From positions 1-21,384 of the IMG/VR virus record IMGVR_UViG_3300043436_001000: a DNA stretch of 21,384 nucleotides, one strand, 5' to 3'. The DNA comes from a virus. Made by a program: the position numbers and the translations under genes. This document shows, piece by piece, positions 16,901 to 21,384 of the stretch. Under the pieces are notes generated by a model that was given only the letters and a program-made list of their open reading frames with translations, ran no database searches and was not told where the DNA came from. How positions within the stretch are numbered: position 1 is the stretch's first letter; each line of letters begins with the position of its first letter.

Positions 16901-17875
16901 AGTAGATTCAAAAAACGCTGAAAGGTTTGCTCTATTAGACGGGTCAAACATGGTGCCAGCAAATTCACTTACTGCTTTACCTAGTCCCTTGCTGACGTCT
17001 TCAAACCCTCTAACAAGCATGTCAAAGTAGCCACTATCAAAAAGAACTTTCATTTGCTTAGTAAGTTCAGGTAAGAAGGAACTTGCTGCAGCCTCTGTAA
17101 GTTCTTTCATTCTCGGCTTTACAGCCCTCAGGTACTGAGCGAATGCTACTTGGCTTTTGGTAAGTTGAGCCATAGGGTCTGGACCAGCGTTTGCAGCAGC
17201 CTTTTTTGGATTTGCAAGTTCTTCTTGCAAGTCATTATTTTTATCCCTAGCACGTCTGTAGGCTAGTTCCGCCTGTTTGAAGGCTAATTCTGCTTCACGT
17301 CTAGCCCTGTTGTTAGGTGGTAAGTCTTGAACACGAGCAAGAGTTTCTCTAGCATTCTCTAATTTAAGAGCAGCACTTTCTTCGCTAAGAGCAGCCTCTT
17401 CAGCGTCAAACGCAAGTTGTTGCATTTCTTCACGAAGTTCACGTAGGCTCTTTGTTCCAACGGTTCCAGTATCTTGAATGGCTTGCGTAATGCCCTTGAA
17501 AGCCATCTTGCCAACCATGCTAGCGACTTTTAGTTGAGCCATCACTCCTACAAGAGCAATACCAGAAGTAGCAGCACCGACTAACGTTCCAGACAGAGCA
17601 CCTAAAGCACCGATAAGTGCGGAGACGGAGGTGAGGGCAGCACCGATACCTGCTTGTACAGAGTAACCTCTACGCATTAATTGGAAGAACGCTCTTGCCG
17701 ATTGAGTCGCTTGGTCACGCATTGTGTCACCAAAACCTTGACCAAAAGCATTACCAGCAGACTTACCTTCTTTAGTCGACTGACCCTTAACGCCATCAAA
17801 GCCGTTAGCGATATCTTTTTTAATTTCAGTTGTGATAGCACGTACTAAAATATATGCTTCACCGACTACTGCCAT
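13919..17875 (-). CDS. tape measure protein
   Basis: 1318 residues; the longest gene, placed between the chaperone pair and the Dit-like gene as expected. The N-terminus (YILVRAITTEIKKDIANGF) is typical. Long helical/coiled stretches rich in Ala, Lys and Gln include a decaying tandem repeat at 636-719. Hydrophobic segments lie at about 73-115, 555-590 and 731-762 (ALWPIIAIAALVAGGIAAIS). The C-terminus has Gly-rich FANGG repeats and GGPRSDKIPAMLSNGEYVVN (about 1225-1245), a hallmark of actinophage tape measures. It spans the tail tube during assembly and, from its hydrophobic segments, may insert into the host membrane at DNA entry. At the usual 0.15 nm per residue the tail would be about 200 nm (inference). 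AGGAGGTGA at 17888-17880 is a strong ribosome site for the ATG. I see no lytic domain. Confidence 0.96.
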   Translation of the reverse strand: MAVVGEAYILVRAITTEIKKDIANGFDGVKGQSTKEGKSAGNAFGQGFGDTMRDQATQSARAFFQLMRRGYSVQAGIGAALTSVSALIGALGALSGTLVGAATSGIALVGVMAQLKVASMVGKMAFKGITQAIQDTGTVGTKSLRELREEMQQLAFDAEEAALSEESAALKLENARETLARVQDLPPNNRARREAELAFKQAELAYRRARDKNNDLQEELANPKKAAANAGPDPMAQLTKSQVAFAQYLRAVKPRMKELTEAAASSFLPELTKQMKVLFDSGYFDMLVRGFEDVSKGLGKAVSEFAGTMFDPSNRANLSAFFESTGRTLGTMGRVVGNFFGYFMTLMKAADPLIGRLVHFLDRKVFSLGDASKKNFGQLNAFFKNAGDAAADFGRLLSNIFQPFKRLVMSQVGPGSAGREFLDWMKQSSESLREFKMGADGLTLNEKLMPMVENTKAIFTAFSGLGKALFDIGRDPGVKEFWTILGQGSSSVQSILQSIVSATGPAFARVIVAILKILQEFSDGAQLEAYFNALAEIFTVFAEVASVVGDIARIFGPLTGTIGALVTGFLLLKSAGTIVVGAFGLLRGGIVSLTAVSYKQIIAQRIQIAVQKQKNISDTLSLALSKKTLTAKNLETIAEYRNVVASNADLAASKKKQILSALDAVASGKKLTAKQAETIAEIQNTAAKNANIAAQKTQIVQSLAAAKAGDTVTASIARQGIAAAGAKVPVTLFGIALNSALWPIIAIAALVAGGIAAISLAVGAQNDKMKQASSDTQKELKKLTDSGVNANNSLTASQKVWTAALSSTGTAANSSIQDITKLTGNTKLLARAQKDGMGDIFKYATAAMDIGKYVPFLQFVRLVPGPIQRIIREQNNYQEGLKNLGSALGAIAKVNMKQAQRGFTMLANDMYDTSLSQEENLDLLRAQIQAQPAFTEQLKETAEKYALVNDAMTEQEKVAVYTDIALTRGTYAAIKAGEAQQFLADKLKNAAASFIDVNAPLEKYTKGTDVNLTGYQEDLEKQLDAQVTWFDNLQKVQAKGIKGSTYKALIDMGKEGANLVKKLAGMSVEDVKKFEKTFNAVIPDTTAGLANALTDPTVVLDIIRSKRNPSRITNAYIEGLRKSLEAGKTTIGKLMQEQGITVADVMQGLADAKPVKQKIEWDGDSITKLQEKLAEEMGKTTLVVTTKPAVADGGLIKFANGGFAKFANGGNVLKRFAPGGQVFGQGGPRSDKIPAMLSNGEYVVNAAATARTLPLLNAINYGVTQRNGDAGTMVGGGGGSLMNSVNITVNPSPGMDEAELAAMVGRELSAQMRRGAMS
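15719..15970 (-). repeat. 42-residue (126-bp) tandem duplication in the tape measure gene
   Basis: Two adjacent 42-codon units start with TIAEYRNVV (residue 636) and TIAEIQNTA (residue 678). Both have the plan T-I-A-E, N-x-x-A, N-A-x-(L/I)-A-A, Q-(I/V) and then A-(A/V). The link KKLTAKQAE before the second unit matches KKTLTAKNLE before the first. A shorter remnant precedes them. The units look like helical hairpins. Confidence 0.7.
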
Positions 17876-17912
17876 ATTCTCACCTCCTAACTATCCACTC
17901 TTAATTATTTTC

Positions 17913-18320
17913 CTAGCCACCAATAGGTGCGTCTAAGACTCCACCAAACGGGTCACTATCATCTGCACTAAAGTCAGTAGGTGGAAAATAAGGTTTTACA
18001 TTACTTCTTTGAGTAGGGTCAAACGCTTTAAAGTCTTCAGTTTCTTCTACATCAAACTCATTGCTTTTTTGAAAAACTGTGTACCTGTATGGAGCGTTGT
18101 ACATACTTTTCCAAATAGCAACTCTGCGAGTTTCTACCATCTGTGCTTGCTCTTGAGAAACGTAATTAATATCTTCCTCATATATGTAATGGATAACGTC
18201 AAGCATGTCCGCTGCATCCATTTCTGCCAATTTAACTTGGCTCATCAAGGCTTTACCGTTTACGTAATACCAGAGGTCTAACGCCCAAGTTATTAGACTT
18301 CTGGTTGCTCTTCCGGGCGG
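17913..18320 (-). CDS. tail assembly chaperone, frameshift-encoded C-terminal part (T of GT)
   Basis: This frame is open from 18320 to the TAG at 17913-17915. Its first ATG is near 18245, but the coding-like sequence continues upstream of it (TWALDLWYYVNGKALM), so an independent start is unlikely and no Shine-Dalgarno precedes the ATG. It lies in the -1 frame relative to the shorter chaperone frame that ends at 18293, the classical lambda G/GT arrangement just before the tape measure. The visible protein is helical (LAEMDAADMLDVIHYIYEED), with an acidic middle and a Pro/Asp-rich tail (FPPTDFSADDSDPFGGVLD). It would be made only as a fusion to the first frame, at a minor ratio, and would guide tail-tube polymerisation on the tape measure. 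The family call rests on position and frame layout. Confidence 0.85.
   Translation of the reverse strand, partial: PPGRATRSLITWALDLWYYVNGKALMSQVKLAEMDAADMLDVIHYIYEEDINYVSQEQAQMVETRRVAIWKSMYNAPYRYTVFQKSNEFDVEETEDFKAFDPTQRSNVKPYFPPTDFSADDSDPFGGVLDAPIGG
18270..18320 (-). promoter_or_regulatory. -1 programmed ribosomal frameshift cassette
   Basis: The overlap of the two chaperone frames is short: the -1 frame is closed by TGA at 18323-18321, and the zero frame stops with TAA at 18295-18293. The best slip site between them is C CCG GAA (18317-18311), where the proline tRNA can re-pair from CCG to CCC. After 6 bases (18310-18305) comes a 12-bp stem, CCAGAAGTCTAA (18304-18293) with TTAGACCTCTGG (18281-18270), which has 11 pairs, one A-C mismatch and an 11-nt loop. 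A heptamer, a short spacer and a stem-loop are the classical stimulatory layout. The heptamer is non-canonical, since the A-site GAA to GGA shift is imperfect. Confidence 0.7.
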
Positions 18321-18634
18321 TCACCATATTGTTCTAGTAGCCATCCAGTAATTTCAGCCAATGTCTCAACTGAAACAATCTTGTCTGGGTCATCAAGTAG
18401 AGCGTCAAACTTTGTGTAACTCTCTGGCTTTAGCACCTTCTTAAAGAAGACTCTTGTAACCTTTGCAGTGTCAGAAGCGTTTTCAGAGTTTGCCATCTCA
18501 ACAAACTCAAGTAGAGCCTTACCCTGCATACGTGGGTAGCAGTGGAACTCTTGGTCGAATAGTTTAAAGGTTAGAGGCTGGTCAGAAACGTTCTTGTCAT
18601 TTCCACGGCCAAAATCTTTGAATCTAGCAGTCAT
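18293..18634 (-). CDS. tail assembly chaperone (G part)
   Basis: 113 residues. The plan LTFKLFDQEFHCYPRMQGKA (21-40), FFKKVL (64-69), DALLDDPDKIVSVETLAEI (78-96) and WLLEQYGDRPEE at the end is that of the first tail-assembly chaperone of actinophages. It binds the tape measure protein and helps recruit tube subunits. Most ribosomes should end at the TAA at 18293; a minority would shift into the -1 frame and make the GT fusion. The ATG at 18634 has only a weak ribosome site (GAGAAAG, about 13 bases away). An 88-bp spacer separates it from the upstream neck gene, so this may be the head of a tail-gene transcript. The usual major tail tube gene is not found before it. Confidence 0.87.
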   Translation of the reverse strand: MTARFKDFGRGNDKNVSDQPLTFKLFDQEFHCYPRMQGKALLEFVEMANSENASDTAKVTRVFFKKVLKPESYTKFDALLDDPDKIVSVETLAEITGWLLEQYGDRPEEQPEV

Positions 18635-18722
18635 TTGTTTTTAGTTCTTTCTCATGTTGTCGTGAGTTATCAGATACGGTATGCATCCATAGTCAATTTT
18701 ACTATGTATAAAAAAGAGTGAT
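18635..18722 (-). promoter_or_regulatory. spacer before the tail chaperones with hairpin and possible promoter
   Basis: The largest internal gap of the structural cluster. It contains a 6-bp hairpin, CATAGT at 18688-18693 with ACTATG at 18701-18706 (loop of 7). On the minus strand it holds TTGACT (18696-18691), a good -35 match, but only poor -10 candidates 18-19 bases downstream (TGATAA/GATAAC). No T-run follows the hairpin on either strand, so it does not look like a terminator. A promoter for the tail genes is plausible but weakly supported. Confidence 0.3.
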
Positions 18723-19382
18723 TTATTTGATACCGTACCTAGAACGCTGTCCGGGCTTAGGAGTGTACATAGGAGTCCTACCAGCACCTCTAAAAAACTT
18801 AAGTTGGTCGTAGAGGTATCTATTTCTTTTAGTCCCTGGGTGGTTGACTAAGTTAGTCCTAACTAGCCTTAAACGGCTACCACTCTTACCGCCACCTCTA
18901 CCCATAAAGACAAGTTGACCCTCCCCTTTTGGAGTAATGGTGTGAGGCTTAGTCCCCCTATGGACCATGAGAGCGTATGGCACAGTCCAAGAACCGACCA
19001 TTAAATACTGACCTTTGGTGTTTAAATATCCGAGATGTTTTTTGTGGATAGATTTAGCAAGACGTCCAGTACGCCAAGGTTTCTGAGGCATCTTACGCAT
19101 ACGGTTTTTAGCCGCTTTAGTTGCTAACTCACCTTGTTTATCTAAGTACTTCCATAGATACCCATCTATGGTGTGAAATTCACGATAGTAACTTACAGCA
19201 TGTCTATCCCAAGACATGTGACTAAATTTATATGTGTATACAGTTTTAGTGGAAGTTCTACCTCTACCACCAATTTTGATGGGAGGTAGTTTAGGAGGTC
19301 TTCGAGGACGTCTACCTCTACCTGCTCTGGCAACCCTACGGCCACCCCAGAGGACCCAACTATCTGGAAAGCCTCTAGGCAT
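18723..19382 (-). CDS. HK97 gp10-like head-tail connector / neck protein
   Basis: 219 residues. The core from about 80 on (KQGELATKAAKNRM, RTGRLAKSI, YLMVGSWTVPYALMVHRGTK, then LVNHPGTKRNRYLYDQL) follows the HK97 gp10-like family plan: a helix, a R-T-G-x-L loop, strands and an H-x-G-T-x-x-H turn. These proteins link the head-completion ring to the tail. The N-terminal 45 residues are unusually rich in Arg, Gly and Pro (GRRVARAGRGRRPRRPP) and precede the usual domain. The ATG at 19382 lies 1 base after the upstream stop, which supports this start; an internal ATG (M56, 19217) would remove the basic part. The basic tail could touch packaged DNA in the neck, which is inference. Confidence 0.82.
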   Translation of the reverse strand: MPRGFPDSWVLWGGRRVARAGRGRRPRRPPKLPPIKIGGRGRTSTKTVYTYKFSHMSWDRHAVSYYREFHTIDGYLWKYLDKQGELATKAAKNRMRKMPQKPWRTGRLAKSIHKKHLGYLNTKGQYLMVGSWTVPYALMVHRGTKPHTITPKGEGQLVFMGRGGGKSGSRLRLVRTNLVNHPGTKRNRYLYDQLKFFRGAGRTPMYTPKPGQRSRYGIK

Positions 19383-19383
19383 T

Positions 19384-19890
19384 TTAAGGAACTGCCATTA
19401 CAACGTTTAGGACCGAGGTAACAAATCCACCTTCAGGTTCACCAATTTCAAGTGTTGCAACAATGCCAAGGCCGTAGCCAGTGTCATCCCACATGTCAAA
19501 CTCACGCAAAGATTCCATAAGAATCCAAGCGTCAACTACAGATATCTCACTGCTTTCCTGAATTTTGGTTCCAGAAGGTGGTCTACCACTTTGACCCACA
19601 GTAGGGATTTCACGAGAGATGCTGATAGCAACTGTCGCACTTCTAGGTACGTTACAACGCTGAGGTTGTGCTACTTCATCACCGGGCGAACCCAAGTACA
19701 TGCCCATAAAGGACACGACTACTTGGTCGCAATCAACTGGTGGCTGTCCGATGTTCCAGTAACGTCGGTTAGGGAGCGGAACGTTGTAAGACTGAAAGAC
19801 TGACTCTACTCTTTCGAGTATGCCGTCCATCATTACTTTTAGACGGAGAGCCTCTTCAGTAAAATTTGCTGTTACTAGAGGCTGTGCCAT
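19384..19890 (-). CDS. tail terminator-like protein
   Basis: 168 residues. The segments PPVDCDQVVVSFMGMYLGSP (50-69), QRCNVPRSATVAISISREIP (77-96) and a C-terminal helix-strand unit (VVDAWILMESLREF) resemble the tail terminator family of mycobacteriophages and other actinophages, in which C-D-Q and a conserved C-x-x-P-R-x-A occur. The terminator caps the tail tube and joins it to the neck. The start ATG at 19890 follows the preceding stop by 2 bases; the ribosome site is weak, so coupling is likely. In transcription order it precedes the gp10-like gene, whereas in many siphoviruses the connector comes first. A head-stopper assignment is the main alternative. Confidence 0.7.
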   Translation of the reverse strand: MAQPLVTANFTEEALRLKVMMDGILERVESVFQSYNVPLPNRRYWNIGQPPVDCDQVVVSFMGMYLGSPGDEVAQPQRCNVPRSATVAISISREIPTVGQSGRPPSGTKIQESSEISVVDAWILMESLREFDMWDDTGYGLGIVATLEIGEPEGGFVTSVLNVVMAVP

Positions 19891-19892
19891 AC

Positions 19893-20114
19893 TTACTCTG
19901 CTTCAGGCTCTGCTGGTGTTACAGTCTCTTCGACGACAGGAGCCTCAACGACTACGTCTTCTACTACAACTGGAGTCTCGACTACTACCTCTTCGACTAC
20001 AACTGGCTTCTCTTTTTTAACTGGCTTTTCTGCCTTTTTAGGGGCTACTGTTGCTTCTACCTTCTTGCCTGTGTTCATAGACGCAGCGGTGAAGTTTGTC
20101 TGAATGTGTGCCAT
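19893..20114 (-). CDS. small Val/Glu/Pro repeat protein
   Basis: 73 residues, not recognised as a family. Residues 1-20 look ordinary (MAHIQTNFTAASMNTGKK). Residues 21-36 are Lys/Pro/Ala-rich, and from 37 on there are 11-residue repeats with P-V-V-V-E-E/D-V-V-V-E-T/A (37-47, 48-58, then a decayed copy 59-69). Charge changes from basic to strongly acidic along the chain, so an extended or disordered tail is likely. GAGAAAG precedes the ATG at 20114. It sits between the adaptor and the tail-terminator gene, with a 42-bp gap before it and 2 bp after it, in the place where other phages have a head-stopper or other neck gene. A decoration or neck-associated role is possible but unproven. Confidence 0.65.
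   Translation of the reverse strand: MAHIQTNFTAASMNTGKKVEATVAPKKAEKPVKKEKPVVVEEVVVETPVVVEDVVVEAPVVEETVTPAEPEAE
19908..20006 (-). repeat. 33-bp (11-codon) repeats in the Val/Glu/Pro gene
   Basis: Three units of 33 bp code for PVVVEEVVVET, PVVVEDVVVEA and a decayed PVVEETVTPAE. The first two are close to identical at the protein level. The array is inside a gene and has no spacers, so it is not a CRISPR. Unit number may vary between strains by slippage. Confidence 0.7.
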
Positions 20115-20156
20115 TTTTTGACTTTCTCTAGTAATGGATATGTTTCTATTGTAAAA

Positions 20157-21263
20157 CTATATGACTGTGTTGATTTTTAGGTTTCCGCTAGTAATCAAGA
20201 CAACGCTGCTATTTGTGTGAGTTGCGTACAAATCGTAAGACCCAGGGTCAATTCTTCCCAAGACATTGTTGGCGTCATCGTACCCAACGGATAGCGTAAT
20301 AGTGGAAGCACCCACGTTGACTGAAGCCGAAGAAGCACCTAAGTCTTTAGAGTACAGCCCTGAGTAACTCTTGACTGTAACGCTTGGAGTCCAACCAGCC
20401 TGTGACGTAAGGAAAGTTGCGTTTATGTTAGAAAGTCCCAAAGTTACAGAGCCAGTCTGCGTTTTTCCAGCATTTACAGTAATATCGCTAGTTGCGTTTG
20501 CTGTGTAGACCAAAGCCTTTGGATTGTAGCGACGTCCTCTAGGAGCGTCAACTGAGAACACTTTAGCCTTAGCACGTGCTTTGTCAGGGTTTGCAGTCTT
20601 AAGGAACAAATCAATTGCGTACAGACCAGTACGAACGTCATCAATAAAGTCTTGACTATCAAGAATTGTGTAAGAGACACCCTGACGAGATACAGAAGTA
20701 ATACGCTGTGGCAATGCACAGTCCTCGTCATTCCACAATTTAGCCAACTCGATGGCTAGTGTACGAGCAGCCATTTTTCCTGAAGTTGGGGGAGGAGCAC
20801 CATAAGAATAAGTGATTTCAGTATTACATGGAGTCCAAGGAGCACCAACCGAAATTTGCACAGTTGAGTGGTCTACTAAGTAATAGTAGGAAGGGTCTAG
20901 AACTTCCCCCAGTCTGTTGCGAATAGAGTGGATTTCTGTCACAGGGCCACCACGCAATTTAATACGTGATTCAGGAGAAATACCATCTACAGTTAAAGAA
21001 GAGTATTCATCAAAATCAAAATCTGATTTTGGAATGTTATAGACGCTACCGTTAAACAGTAGAGCGTCAGTAGTACGAACAGAGTCACCTATACGTCCAC
21101 GACGAAGCACACAGGTATAACGTTCTGTAACAGTTGTTACGCCAGAAAACTTACGTCCAGACATAGCCCACAGTAAGTAGGAAGCAGTCTGAGCAGCCTC
21201 TTGTGCATACTCAGTGTTAGCGTAGTCGCCAAGTTCTTCTGGTTGAATCCAAAGTGCTGTCAT
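20157..21263 (-). CDS. head-tail adaptor with extra C-terminal beta domain
   Basis: 368 residues. Residues 1-250 match the head-tail adaptor of actinophages: ASYLLWAMSGRKFSG (27-41), ITYSYGAPPPTSGKMAARTL (150-169), CALPQRITSVSRQGVSYTIL (182-201), GLYAIDLFLKTANPD (213-227) and the usual end VFSVDAPRGRR. It docks under the portal and starts neck assembly. Residues 253-368 are an additional domain rich in Thr, Ser and Val; its end (RIDPGSYDLYATHTN, then ITSGNLKIN) has the strand-and-turn plan of Ig-like/BppU-like domains. Adaptors usually stop near residue 200-250, so this is a fusion. AAGGAT precedes the ATG at 21263. The gene lies after the probable capsid gene and a hairpin, the normal adaptor position. 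Confidence 0.85.
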   Translation of the reverse strand: MTALWIQPEELGDYANTEYAQEAAQTASYLLWAMSGRKFSGVTTVTERYTCVLRRGRIGDSVRTTDALLFNGSVYNIPKSDFDFDEYSSLTVDGISPESRIKLRGGPVTEIHSIRNRLGEVLDPSYYYLVDHSTVQISVGAPWTPCNTEITYSYGAPPPTSGKMAARTLAIELAKLWNDEDCALPQRITSVSRQGVSYTILDSQDFIDDVRTGLYAIDLFLKTANPDKARAKAKVFSVDAPRGRRYNPKALVYTANATSDITVNAGKTQTGSVTLGLSNINATFLTSQAGWTPSVTVKSYSGLYSKDLGASSASVNVGASTITLSVGYDDANNVLGRIDPGSYDLYATHTNSSVVLITSGNLKINTVI

Positions 21264-21286
21264 TTATAAATCCTTAAGTAAGAAGT

Positions 21287-21332
21287 AAGGCGACGTGTTT
21301 CGGAACATTTAAGAACCAAAACACGCCGCCTT
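21287..21332 (-). terminator. probable terminator/processing hairpin after the capsid gene
   Basis: The arms at 21332-21319 and 21300-21287 pair over 14 bp with one G-U wobble on the minus strand: AAGGCGGCGTGTTT with AAACACGTCGCCTT. The loop is 18 nt. The sequence after it (ACTTCTTACTT) is only moderately T-rich, so termination may be partial. It lies between the stop at 21347 and the adaptor start at 21263. A leaky terminator here would give more capsid than neck mRNA. Confidence 0.55.
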
Positions 21333-21346
21333 TCTTAATCCAGTTA

Positions 21347-21384
21347 TTAACTCTCGTTCGAACGAATTACGAAGTCGACGTTGT
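21347..21384 (-). CDS. C-terminal fragment of upstream gene, probable major capsid protein
   Basis: The first 2 bases and 11 codons seen on the minus strand from 21384 read as a protein end, NVDFVIRSNES, followed by two stops in a row (TAA TAA, 21349-21344). The fragment is too short for family proof. A capsid identity is inferred from position alone: it is the gene just before the adaptor, the usual place for the major capsid gene in siphoviruses, and it is followed by a strong hairpin as highly expressed capsid genes often are. The rest lies beyond the right edge. Confidence 0.5.
   Translation of the reverse strand, partial: NVDFVIRSNES

Noticed and set aside
17913-18248. Second chaperone frame as an independently started gene
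   Set aside because: No Shine-Dalgarno precedes its ATG, coding-like sequence extends upstream of it, and a slip site with a stem-loop lies in the overlap; fusion by frameshift is the better model.
18688-18706. Hairpin CATAGT/ACTATG as a terminator
   Set aside because: Only 6 A/T-rich pairs and no T-run after it on either strand.
19908-20006. 33-bp repeats as a CRISPR array
   Set aside because: The repeats are directly adjacent, have no spacers and keep a coding frame.
19866-20180. Plus-strand frame of 104 codons rich in Leu, Phe, Tyr and Cys, looking like a membrane protein
   Set aside because: It is the complement of the Val/Glu/Pro repeat gene; GTA/GAA-type codons read backwards give Tyr, Phe and Leu. 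No ribosome site is seen and all neighbours run on the other strand.
20474-20731. Minus-strand frame of 85 codons inside the adaptor gene
   Set aside because: It is an out-of-frame shadow of the adaptor, whose own frame has a clear family match.

Overview
This window looks like one contiguous piece of a tailed-phage (siphovirus) genome. Every gene I can support lies on the minus strand, so transcription runs from high to low coordinates. The head-tail adaptor, tail-terminator, tail-chaperone, Dit-like and hub proteins look like those of phages of Actinobacteria. The DNA is A/T-rich by eye (G+C roughly 40%, not computed). A phage of low-G+C actinobacteria, such as the freshwater acI/Nanopelagicales lineage, is therefore my best guess; it is inference and not proven. 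No integrase, tRNA, lysis gene, terminase or portal lies in the window.

Layout in the direction of transcription: the last 11 codons of a gene that is probably the major capsid protein (21384-21347); a strong hairpin, probably a terminator; a head-tail adaptor with an extra C-terminal beta-rich domain (21263-20157); a small Val/Glu/Pro repeat protein; a tail terminator-like protein; an HK97 gp10-like connector with an Arg-rich N-terminus; an 88-bp spacer; the two tail-assembly chaperone frames joined by a -1 frameshift, with a candidate slippery site and a 12-bp stem-loop 6 nt downstream; the tape measure protein (1318 aa); a Dit-like distal tail protein (1103 aa); a hub-like minor tail protein (763 aa); and a receptor-binding-type minor tail protein (1199 aa). 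Three small unknown proteins follow. The module then switches to DNA metabolism: a family A DNA polymerase without a 5'-3' exonuclease domain, a RuvC-like resolvase overlapping it by 8 bp, and an SNF2-type helicase that runs off the left edge. The helicase is preceded by a nested dyad with an extended -10 sequence just before the start codon.

The structural genes would build the neck, tail tube, tape measure and adsorption tip. The polymerase, resolvase and helicase would replicate and process the genome. The most unusual features are these. (i) A small beta-repeat (FCCH-like, with an H-G-x-x-x-G-D core) has spread through three consecutive tail-tip proteins, where it interrupts otherwise recognisable Dit and hub scaffolds. 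(ii) The chaperone frameshift cassette is well formed but its heptamer is non-canonical. (iii) There is no major tail tube gene in its usual place before the chaperones. (iv) The adaptor carries a fused Ig/BppU-like C-terminal domain. No stretch longer than 300 bases lacks a gene.
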